From Triatoma infestans (lineage: Eukaryota; Arthropoda; Insecta; Hemiptera; Reduviidae): a stretch of 64,000 bases of DNA. Positions 22,100 through 31,730 of this stretch are shown in pieces; within the stretch, counting starts at the first letter, position 1, and the number at the start of each line of letters is the position of its first letter. The notes under the pieces were generated by a model, which was not told the DNA's origin, ran no database searches, and worked only from the letters and a program-made list of their open reading frames with translations. The DNA lies in the NCBI GenBank assembly GCA_011037195.1, contig JAAEAF010000100.1, forward strand, positions 248,001-312,000, given 5' to 3'. A program made the translations under genes and the position numbers.

Positions 22100-22700
22100 A
22101 ACACGTGCATACCCTTGGCACAGTCTCATGGTTCATGGTTGTATCTAAAAAAAAATATCGAGTCTGCGATTCCTGAGAAATTTCCTTTTTTAAATAATTT
22201 TGCTCAGACGCACAGCACACAGTGCCTGAATATACATACGCACACATCACACATCATACAATATACAGACCATTCACTAAAATATTTTTTTCGTAATCAG
22301 AGCATTTCAAAACATGTACTTCCGGTGAAAAATCGAACATATGACGCGGCTTTCTATTACCGCAATTTACAGGATTTAAATTTTTCAATTTTCTTCAAAT
22401 TTTTAATTTTTATTACTAAATGTTTACTTGTCTTCAATGGGAGAATTTAAATTTAATAAAATGACTTGTTTGAAGAAATCATAACCTCCCCTTGCTTCCT
22501 AGCCTTCTCGGGAAAAAGTTTCAAATAAAGGTTGAAGATTCCCCCGTATTCATGGTTAGTATTTTAAAATTAAAAAAATCCGTCGGTATTTTTATAGAGA
22601 AAAACGCAGTAAACTGAAAAAACTGTTCAGTAAAAGCCCACTTCCGGTCAACCAATTTTGGAAACCTATCCAATTATTTAGATGATAGAATCGTATAATT
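22100..22700 (-). repeat. Family A partial copies, reverse
   Basis: CATTTCAAAACATGTACTTC and CGGTGAAAAATCGA (22303-22336) are hairpin-side sequence. From 22460, CTCCCCTTGC, GAAAAAGTTTCAAATAAAGG and GCCCACTTCCGGTCAACCAA are central-unit sequence. The copy is decayed and its order is disturbed, so more than one fragment is likely. Confidence 0.55.
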
Positions 22701-22734
22701 AACGGAAATAGTATTTTATAAAAAATAAAAACAA

Positions 22735-23567
22735 AATCTGGTGTGAAACACTCACACAACTTTCCCTTACTCCTGTTCTCAGAATTATAATTGACAAATT
22801 TTATAGTTTATGTGGCAAATTTAACGAAATTCATCGAAAACTGAAAAACTGTTCAGTAAAAGCGCACTTCCGGCTTACTAATTTTCTTAAAACTTGGAAT
22901 TTGGGCTATCTATTTATTTCTAATTAATTTTGTTTGGATGATAGAATTGTATGATTAACTATGATACCACTTTAGAGGAAGCTGTAACCCCACCCCTCCC
23001 CCAAAAAGTGCCCTTAAATGAATTTTCCCAGAGAAATGTTTTAAATAAAAGATGTTATGCATGTTTAGGTTATATACGAAGTTTCAAGAAAATCGTCGGC
23101 GCCATTTTTGCGAAAATCGCGAAAAAGTGAAAAAAATCATTCAGTAAAGTGTTAAAACAAACGCACTTTCGGTTAACGGATTTTTTCAAAATCAGAATTT
23201 CAACAACATATTCAATTCTAAATAACATTATTAACGTTATTAACAATTCTAAATAAACTGAAATAGCAGTTAGAATGAAAACCTAATCCCCTTCACCCCC
23301 AGAAGTGCCCTTAAATGAATTTTCCCAGAGAAATGTTTCAAATAAAAGTTTTAGCTATTTGTATGTGTAGTTGATATAACAAGTTTAAAGTTAATCGTCG
23401 GAACCATTTTTGAGAAAATCGCAAAAAGGTAAAAAAAAAAACTAGTAAAGTGGTACTTCCGGTTGAAGAATTTTGACAGATAATGCACCTTCAGATCCCA
23501 TGGTGATACCTAAACGTAATATCAAGTTTCAACTTTTTACGGTTTTTCATTTTTGAGCTATACTGTT

Positions 23568-23601
<34 letters not shown>

Positions 23602-23722
23602 ATTTGCTAAAAATCACTTTTTTGGACTCGGGGGACCTCAAAACGGATATTTCCAGTAAAAACTCGTTATCGAAAATTTGACACGATAACAATACTTCCT
23701 CTTACTAGGAGTAAGAGAAAAT
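22735..23722 (-). repeat. Family A repeat, complete copy, reverse
   Basis: Left end GGTGTGAAACACTCACACAA with CTTTCCCTTACTCC; right end hairpin CTCTTACTAGGAGTAAGAG. Central units start near 22862, 23160 and 23455 at the (A)CTTCCGGTT landmark, spaced about 300 bp. The microsatellite slot is occupied by a TA run (23574-23600) rather than the CA run seen in other copies. Confidence 0.85.
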
Positions 23723-23729
23723 AATAATA

Positions 23730-24060
23730 CTACCTTTTTCCCCTAAAAGCCGCCTTAAATGATTTTTCCCTGACAAATATTTCGTATAAATATTGCAGCT
23801 CTTTGTATGTGTAGTTAGTGAGTTAGTATAAAATCGTCAAAACTAGTTTCGAGAAAATAGCAAAAAAATAACTGAAAAATCTATTCAGGAAATTGGTACT
23901 TCCGGTTGAGGAATTTTGACAGATAATTTACTGTCGAATCCCATGGTGATACTTAAATGGAATATTAAAGTTTGAACTTTCTGCAATTTTTCGTTTTGAA
24001 AGCTATGCGGTTCATATAAATGTATACAATCAAACATACACGAACTTCCGCTCAAGTGGG
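23730..24060 (-). repeat. Family A partial copy, reverse
   Basis: It starts in a central unit (CCGCCTTAAATGATTTTTCC) and continues through TACTTCCGGTTGAGGAATTT and CCCATGGTGATACTTAAATG to the ATGCGGTTCATATA landmark before the microsatellite slot. Confidence 0.7.
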
Positions 24061-24439
24061 TGTAAAAAAAAAAAAGTAATAAAATAAAATGGATAATTAA
24101 ATTTCCATGTAGAAAATAATTGGAAATATACAAATATTGTAATTAGAAATTCAAGTCATTTCCTTCTAGTCAGTTTATCTTTTAAAATAAAGCCTTAAAG
24201 TGTTAAATTGCCTTGGAGAAAATCCCTTTACCTCCTTAATCTTTATCTCTGTAACATAGTGATCAGGTTTGCTCTTGAATATTTAATAGGGGTACTGTAT
24301 TATATTCTTAAAAAAAAAATATCAAATTGCCATAATTTATCTTCCCAAAATCATTGAGAGTTCTTAAAAATTCTTTTTTTTTCGTACAATTTTTCTCATT
24401 CTTTCCATTTTTCTTGTGTTGCTTTTTTTATTTTATTTT

Positions 24440-25100
24440 CTCATACTGCTGTAGGAAGTATTGGTGTCGTGTCAGTTTGGGAAACATGTTTTCACAGGTG
24501 ATTGAGAAATAAATGCTTTTAACGAATATTCAAAAATGAAAGGAAACTCTAACTTGTTATTCCGTTTAGTATCAAAAGCTCCACTGACATGAAGGTTTCG
24601 GTTAAAAATCGTAACCGGAAGTACAACTTACTTCTACTTTAAACTTTTCAAAAATTCGTCCAACTTTTTTTTCTAAACTTCTCCTGTTAACTGCAACCAA
24701 AAAGCCTAACACTTTTATTAGAAACATATTTCCAGGATAATTCATTTCTGGGGGAGCGGACAACATAATTGAGCATTCTTTTAAAGGGCCTCATCAACAA
24801 ATGGTCATGTACAGTATTAATATCCACTAAATACGTTATAATTGCAAGTTTAAACAAAATCCGTTCACCCGGAAGTACTTCTTAACACATAGGTCTGTAG
24901 CTATTCATCGGAATTATTTCGAACGGCTAAACGAATTTCTTTAAATTTGAACCGCTAATCACACCTGAATAAATAAATTTGAGAGCCCACATATTGAATC
25001 TTCAAAGGCCCCGAATAAAAAGAAATCTGAAGGGGCGGAATACGGTTGTAAGCGGATGTATTAGAACTTTCCAGCGTAAATTTTATTGTCCTGAAACAAG
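24440..25100 (+). repeat. Family A decayed copy, forward
   Basis: Landmarks appear in forward order: GGAAGTATTGGTGTCGTGTC, the CCGGAAGTACAACTT block, TTCTCCTGTTAACTGC, CACCCGGAAGTACTTC and GAACGGCTAAACGAATTTC. It is strongly diverged. Confidence 0.55.
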
Positions 25101-25664
25101 AGTCTTTTTATGTAGACTTTAGTCTTTCTCCCACTATTTTTAGTGCGGAATGTTGATAGCGTAATGAATTGCAGGCAGCATAACTTGCCTGCAACAAAAA
25201 GTCCAAGAGCTACGATATGCGCACGTCACATTAGACATAACGCATCTCCCTACCACAAGCTAGGGATAGATCCATCCACCTCAACCCCTCTAGTAGATAT
25301 GAAAAGAGAAGTAATTGAAGTTTTCTGCAAGCATATATAAGGGCTAGCTAGTCTTAAACAAAGAGTCTGCAATTCCGTATTGTCGACACAATCTTCAAGA
25401 AAACATCACCAACGCCAACAGAGTCTTTCTTTTCTATTCATACTACCACTTTCTATATTCCAGTTCTGTAAAGTCCTTTTCTCAATAATATATCAATGTT
25501 CAGTCAACACATTGTGATCGATCAACATACTTTATTGCTTCAGCATTCAGGAATTAATTTCAGATAATTCACCGCCTTGAAACTAGAATTTTTATCACGG
25601 ACGCTGTTCATCCAAAGACAGATTTCTAGAAGATTAGCCAACGTTAAATGAATAATAAAGATTA
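25101..25664. other. No gene recognised
   Basis: This is slightly less AT-rich than its flanks. The 65-codon frame at 25143-25340 has no familiar motif. I see no terminal repeats. Confidence 0.35.
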
Positions 25665-26176
25665 TACGAGGTGGCCGGCCCATAAACCAGGGTTAAAATG
25701 TTCAATAAGTTGGTACTGTAACAATGGGATTTTGTATGGGAAAAGAGTTAAGGGCCTCAAAATACGCTGCAATAATATCCGGAAAACACTAATCTGACCA
25801 TAACGTCCTAGTTCTTCTCGGACACTCTATCCTACACGTTCGATGTTTGCTTCCGTCTGCTGAAAATGGTCTCCGATCACATGGTAAACCAGCTACAGAG
25901 AGCCTTCCAGCGTTCAATCAAGCGACGAATCGTTAGCCCTAAGGGACTATTACTTACAAAAAAATTGTAACAGATATATTTTCAAAGTTTAAGACACTGG
26001 ATCTTTGATTTTTCAAAATAAAATTTATTCGCTCGTAGTTTCGTTGTGAACTTTTCCTGGGTTATTTTCCCAAACTTTCTTTATAAAAGTTAAAAAAAAA
26101 AAAATTGTACAACATATATCAAAATTAAAAGTTTTAACACTTTCTAACTACTCTGTGGCATATGGGCCACCTTGTA
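25665..26176 (-). mobile_element. Mariner-like element, internally deleted
   Basis: The ends are TA-CGAGGTGGCCGGCCCAT and ATGGGCCACCTTG-TA: imperfect terminal inverted repeats flanked by TA, as in Tc1/mariner insertions. At about 512 bp it is too short for a full element. The minus strand keeps a decayed transposase N-terminal part: TIRRLIERW followed, in another frame, by TEANIERV, a stop, and SVREEL. This resembles the second helix-turn-helix of mariner transposases (TEENIERVRESV-type). The catalytic DDD/E region is missing. The lineage is not resolved. Confidence 0.65.
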
Positions 26177-26255
26177 TTTGCTGAAACAGTGGCCTTACAG
26201 CTGTTATAAGCTGTTGATAATGATGCCAACTTATGATACTGAATGTATCGTTATT

Positions 26256-26286
26256 TTTGTGTATATATATATATATATATATATTA
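26256..26286 (+). repeat. TA microsatellite
   Basis: A TATATA run directly precedes the SINE head at 26291. Confidence 0.9.
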
Positions 26287-26290
26287 TAAA

Positions 26291-26487
26291 GGTGGAATTA
26301 GCTCAGATGGTAGTGCGTTGGTAGAACTAGCAGATTCCGGGTTTGAATCCAATAGAGCTGCCCTTAGATTTTTCATTCTAAGAGTCTCTCTACAATTCAC
26401 TACTGTCCGATGATGGCTAGTTCTGTGTTATGAGAGAACACTGTCCGGAGGCATGGAGTGCACTGAGAAGTCTTAAAAATAAAATCA
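26291..26487 (+). mobile_element. tRNA-headed SINE, copy 2
   Basis: The head has a clear A-box TTAGCTCAGATGGTAGTGCG and a B-box GGTTTGAATCC, closer to a tRNA consensus than copy 1. The body matches copy 1 (CTACAATTCACT, AGAACACTGTCCGGAGGCA, GTGCACTGAGAAG). The tail is TTAAAAATAAAATC. The A and B boxes are an internal RNA polymerase III promoter, the usual way SINEs are transcribed. Confidence 0.8.
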
Positions 26488-26544
26488 TTTATTCAATTAT
26501 AAATGTATTTTGATTTTCTTATGACTTATGAATGACCCTCTTTT

Positions 26545-27549
26545 TACTTTCTCTTACTCCTAGTAAGAGGAAGTATTGTAATCGTGTCAAATTTTCGATA
26601 TCGAGTTTTCACCGGAAATATCCGTTTTGAGGTCCCTTGTGTCCAAAAAAATGGTTTTTAGCAAAGTCTGTCTGCCTGTCTACGTGTGTATGTATGTGGA
26701 CAGCATACCACAAAAACGAAAAACCGTAGAAAATTCAAACTTGATATTCCGTTTAGGTAGCACCATGGGATCTGACCGTACTTTATCTGTCAAAATTCCA
26801 CAATCGGAAGTACCACTACCAGATTTTTTTTTTTACTTTCTTGCGATTTTCTCAAAAACGGCTCCGATGATTTTCTTCAAACGCGTACATCAACTACACA
26901 CACAAAGAGCTACAACTTTTGTTTGAAACATTTCTCTGGGAAAATTCATTTAAGGGCACTTTTGGTGGAGAGGTGGGGTTAGGTTTTCATCTAAAGTGCT
27001 ATTTCCAAAGTTTATTGGACAATTCGCTCATCTAAATAATGTTAATTAGAATTAAATATATTGTTGAAATTCCCAGTTCGAAATAAATCGCATAAACGGA
27101 CATGCGTTTACTTTACCACTTTACTAAATGTTTTTTTTTTTTCATTTTTTTGCGATTTTCTCAAAAATGGCTCCGATGATTTTCTTGAAACTTCATATAT
27201 AAGCTACGCATACAAAGATCTACAACTTTTACAAATAAGATTTCTCTAGGAACATTCATTTAAGGGCACTTTTAGGGAAGGGGTAGGGTTATGTTTTTCT
27301 TTAAAATGCTATTATCATAGCTGATAATACAATTCTATCATCCAAACAAAATTGATTAGAAATAAATAGATGGCCAAAATTCGAAGTTTCAAGAAAATTA
27401 GTAAACCGGAAGTGCGCTTTTACTGAACAGTTTTTTCAGGTTTAGACGAATTTTATTAAATTTGGTACCCTAACTATAAAATTTGTCTATTATAATTTTG
27501 AGAACTGGAGTAAGAGAAAGTTATGTGAGTGTCTCACACCAGATTTTTT
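26545..27549 (+). repeat. Family A repeat, complete copy, forward
   Basis: The hairpin end (TTTACTTTCTCTTACTCC, then TAGTAAGAGG) opens the copy. CGTGTCAAATTTTCGATATC and TTTTCACCGGAAATATCCG follow. Central units are spaced about 300 bp (TTTTCTTCAAAC at 26872, TTTTCTTGAAAC at 27180, then a third). The far end is ACTGGAGTAAGAGAAAGTTA followed by TGTGAGTGTCTCACACCAGA. The two ends share the inverted ACTTTCTCTTACTCC. This is the best copy for a consensus. The frames at 26627-26926 and 27061-27249 are accidental. Confidence 0.85.
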
Positions 27550-28070
27550 AATTTAAAGTTAACTGTTAATTGAATAATTCTTGAATATAAAAAAATAATA
27601 CGTCTCGCATGGTGTTAAGGCAAAGATTCAGTAAAAGTTTCTGTTGGCCAAATATTTTGGTCTCCTACTAAATTTAAATTAATTTAAATAACCAATTAAA
27701 AAAAACAATAGACCAAAAAGCTTTAACCGAATACAATATGTTTTTGTTAATTGTTAAATAGTTGAGATAATTTGCCATTGAGTTTGAAACAATCCATTGT
27801 ATATGTACACAAATTAATTAATTACTAGTTAGTTTGGTTGAACTTTAGGAGAAGTGCTTAGCAAGAACTTAGGGCATCAATAGTTTAACTTAGTATTGGC
27901 CTGACAATACTGAATTTAGCCTACTAAAACGTACATGATAACTATTTTATCACATTCCTTACATAAATATATTATTATCTGGTATATTATATACATTGTA
28001 AGCGTTTATTATAATATAGAAATAAAATCAATTATAAAAAAATGGATGAATTAAAAAAAACATAAAAGTC
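27550..28070. other. AT-rich stretch, no gene seen
   Basis: Nothing recognisable except that it lies between two family A copies. Confidence 0.35.
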
Positions 28071-28074
28071 TCAC

Positions 28075-28340
28075 ACAACTTTCTCTTACTTCAATTCTAA
28101 CAGTTCTGTTTGACTAATTTTTTTTGGAAGTCGGAATTTATATTAAATATTTGGTTCTCATAACTCCCACCATGTGATGGAGTGGTAATTATTGCTGATT
28201 AACTCCAAACCTCTTCAAGCTCTCTCCTAAAGCCAATTTTTCCGCATAAATTTATATTTCAAAGTAATTAGGCACCAAATCACACAAAATTTCTAGAAAA
28301 TATTTGGAGCCGCGTTGAGAAAATAAGAAATAAAAAAAAT
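28075..28340 (-). repeat. Family A partial copy, reverse
   Basis: GTCTCACACAACTTTCTCTT starts the copy as at other far ends. A shortened central part follows with GGAAGTCGGAATTT and the GAGCCGCGTTGAGAAAATAAG block. Confidence 0.55.
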
Positions 28341-28471
28341 GAAAAACCTTCATCTTTTAATTTAATCACACTTCTGATTTAATCGATTTTCTGCACACCT
28401 AGTACCTACTTTTTTTTAAATATTATTTTACCTCTTGTTTATCATCAAATTATAAAATAATGTTATTTTAA

Positions 28472-28697
28472 TTGAAATTACAATGAGATGTTTGTAGGGC
28501 AATGGCCAGAGGAGTTTTTAAAGAAAAAGAATTCTTTGTTGCTCTACGTTTCGGGTACTATTGGTACTCTTCTTCAGGAGCTTTTAGGGTAGGAGAAGTG
28601 AACGTTGAGATTCATTTCAATCTCAAGCAACAAATAATTCTTTTTCTTTCAAAACTCTTCTGGCCATTGCCGTACAAACATCTCATTGTAATTTCAA
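28472..28697. mobile_element. Foldback element with 70-bp arms
   Basis: The arm TTGAAATTACAATGAGATGT...GGGCAATGGCCAGAGGAG...AAAGAAAAAGAATT at 28472-28542 is complemented, with few mismatches, by 28627-28697. The loop carries, on the minus strand, CTGAAGA, then an imperfect GAGTAC-CAATA-GTACCC hairpin, then GAAACGT, so a hammerhead-like core may be present. A cleavable GTC is not obvious. The frame at 28502-28723 is accidental. Confidence 0.65.
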
Positions 28698-29007
28698 GGC
28701 CTGGCGATTTGAATGCATTTTAATGTTATTTTATCATAGATATACTTTGATTTTCTTATTTACTGAATGACCCTCTCTTTTTAATTTAACGGACCATTCG
28801 TTATTATAAAACAGCACTTTAACAGAATCCTGAAATCATTGTTTCCAAATATATTATGTGGTGTGGGGGGGGGGAGGAGCCGCCAGCAAATACTGGTGCC
28901 AAGCATTCAGCGCCGATGCGGATAGAACAGGAATTATTGAACTCAGAGTAGTGTTGAAATAAGTAAATAGCAGGTTATGTTGCTAAAAAAAAAATGATGA
29001 ATGTAAA
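28698..29007. other. No gene seen
   Basis: There is a G-rich run at 28864-28878 and otherwise unassigned sequence between two foldback elements. Confidence 0.35.
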
Positions 29008-29287
29008 GTTGAATATGTGATTGGATCCGCAATGCTGGATTGCATCTGGTATTTTATCCGTCATCGATCGTCAGAGCAAGGTTTGCCAACAATTCGTATA
29101 GAGAGGTGACTGAACTTATATGTTTATTATCACATATGATTGTGGGTCGGTTATAAGGTTATATATAACCTACTATTATGATGGATGAAAATCCGAAACC
29201 GATCAGAACCAGCAAAATGAAGCATGCTATGACGGATAAAATCATAGATGTTACCCAACATCAATTCAACCCATCCACATATTCAAC
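29008..29287. mobile_element. Foldback insertion of the hammerhead-associated family
   Basis: The left edge GTTGAATATGTG...ATTTTATCCGTCAT is mirrored by the right edge ATGACGGATAAAAT...CCACATATTCAAC (arms of about 58 bases). Inside, on the plus strand, GATGGATGAAAATCCGAAAC is the same motif as in the insertions at 44962-45288 and 54300-54460. Here the first core box is lost. Confidence 0.65.
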
Positions 29288-29879
29288 AGTTCAGCAGGTC
29301 AAACTAAGTGATTTAATTTACTTTTAAATTTTCGCGAGTAAGAGAATGTAAAACTAGTTCCAATAGAATACGACAAAGATAGTATTAAGACAATGGATCA
29401 AGCAATGGACAATGGATTAAGGCAATGGTTATTTAACCATAGTTACTCTATAAAACTTTAGTAAATTCATCGATTAAAAAAAGTTAATAGAAATTGTAGG
29501 AAAAAAAAAAACTACTATAATTTAAGAACAATTTTATGTAATAATAACGATACAATCGGTTTTTTAAGGCGGTTTATATTATTGTTGTGGAACAAGTAGA
29601 GAGATTATAGTGTGTACAGAAGTTATAGATCCAGAGCATTGTATAAGGCATGGTTAGGTAAGGGGGCAGAGGGCGCGAGAGGTGGGCAGGTAAGTCTGGC
29701 TCTTGAAATAATGATGATTCTACTAGGATCGATTCTCTTCTCTCTGTAGAGGTATCTCTATGGTCTAAAAGGGACTTTCACCTATCTCTTTTCTAATTCT
29801 ACTATTACGTCACTGTAAAGGTGACCACAAGAACTTGTGCTGTAGGCTTGCCAGATTAGGCAGACAAACAATATTTATA
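29288..29879. other. No gene seen
   Basis: Unassigned AT-rich sequence with a short G-rich patch at about 29660-29690. Confidence 0.35.
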
Positions 29880-30335
29880 TATACATCTTTGCAGTGAGAA
29901 TTCCAAGTTTAATGAAAATCGTTATAAAGTTATAAAATTTTTCACAAATTTGGAATACTATCAATGCTTCTGATGTTTATTAGATTATGTAGGTGGTACT
30001 TTAGAGGAAAGCTTAACGTTACTATTCCCTCAGTAATCCCTCAAAATAAATTGCCCTGGAAAAGTGTTTCCAAAAAAAAGTGATAGGCATTTATGTAGGT
30101 AGATAGTAAACGAATTTTAAAGAAAATCCTTGAAGTAGTTCATGAGAAATTGCAAAAAACTATTCAACAAAGCCTCACTTCCGGTTGTTGGATAATCACA
30201 CACATACGTACATCATTCTTATTTATATACTCAGGGCACCTCACTTCAACATCTGAATTTCCGATGACAACGGTATTCCCAAAGTTTGGCAATATTTTCT
30301 CTTACCAGTGACAAGAGAAACTTAAAAAAAAAAAA
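29880..30335 (-). repeat. Family A partial copy, reverse
   Basis: ACATCTTTGCAGTGAGAATT, the CACTTCCGGTTGTTGGATAA block, and an end TCTTACCAGTGACAAGAGAA (a decayed hairpin) are in reverse order as expected. Confidence 0.65.
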
Positions 30336-30339
30336 ATTA

Positions 30340-31305
30340 ATAATCGATACATAACTTCCTTACAACCCAATTAAATTACAATTTTATTTAAACCTAAATG
30401 ATGTGAATACGTATTATTTGCTAACACGAAAAGGTATGCTAACAGAAAGTAAATTATATGTCTTCAATAATTTACCCAAGCTGGTAATTTATAATGCAAA
30501 GAGGAAGTATATATATATAAACTATATATATATAGATAGATAGACAGACCGACATTGTTACATTACACACAAACTAACCATCTCTAGTGCTAACACTTGA
30601 CGAGCTTTACACCACTAAAGTCACAACTTTGTACTTGAGTAAATGTTGAACTTAACTCACCTATCCTTTTCCTTCCGGTCTATCCGCTAAACTAGAGACC
30701 TTCTAGCCCTAGAAAAGCGGTGAACTGTTTTATGAGTCCCAACTAGTGATTCATTCACCCACCCGCTCCGCTCACTACTAACTCACTTACTCACAAAACT
30801 CACTAAAACACACACATACACTCTTCCAAGTTCCTATAATTTTGCCTACACACTATCACTTCAATCATCATCAACATTGTCCCTCTCTATCCATGGCCAT
30901 CATCATCATGTTGATGATGGACTACTGCTACACTAAAGGTTTAATTTAATGAGTGTTGTTGTTGTTCTGCTGACAACATTTTCTCTCTACAACTTTAGAT
31001 AAATCACTAACTATTATTATTGTATATAGTAATATATTACTCACTGTAAACCGTTAAGTTTATACGGTCAGTAATAATTATACTGACTACTACAACTTTA
31101 CTGTCTATTGTTAATTACAAGTATTTATTTACCTGTTGTTGTATTATTGGTAGTAACAATCAAATTTTCACAATCCATTTTTCTTGACGCTACTGCAATT
31201 CATGCAATAGAAACTTACTGCAACGAAAACTCATTAGTTTTCTCAGCAATAAATCTCTCTATACTGAGCTTCTAGAAGTGCACATGTTCCGATTATCGCT
31301 AGTTT
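30340..31305. other. AT-rich stretch, no gene seen
   Basis: A TA/GATA run lies at 30508-30544. No frame or element is recognised. Confidence 0.35.
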
Positions 31306-31309
31306 GATT

Positions 31310-31730
31310 TCTCCATTTTTACTTTTACTTCCTCTTATACCTAGCGTGCATGCGCAGTGTATGTGTGTGAACAAAATATCTCAAAAACGAAAAGTCACAG
31401 CAAGCTCAAAATCAATATTCTGTTTTGTTACTACCACCGCATCTGACATCAAAATCTATCAACCGGAAGTGCTACGACATTACTGAATGGTTTTCTTTTT
31501 TTCAGATTTTCGCGATTTTCAAATGGCTCCAATGTTTTCTTTCTAAACTTCGTATACGATCTATTTACATAAATATTCACTTTTATTTGGAACATTTTCC
31601 TGGAAATGTTGATTTTCTATAAACATGGAATGCTATTTGCACAGATAAAAACGTACCACTTTTAATTGAACCATTTTCCAAACATGAAGACAGGAAGAGA
31701 AAGTTGTGTGAGTATTTCACCCCGAAATTT
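31310..31730 (+). repeat. Family A shortened copy, forward
   Basis: TTACTTCCTCTTATACCTAG is a decayed start. ATCAACCGGAAGTGCTACG and CGATTTTCAAATGGCTCC lead to the far end GGAAGAGAAAGTTGTGTGAG with TATTTCACC. Internal units are reduced to about one. Confidence 0.65.
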
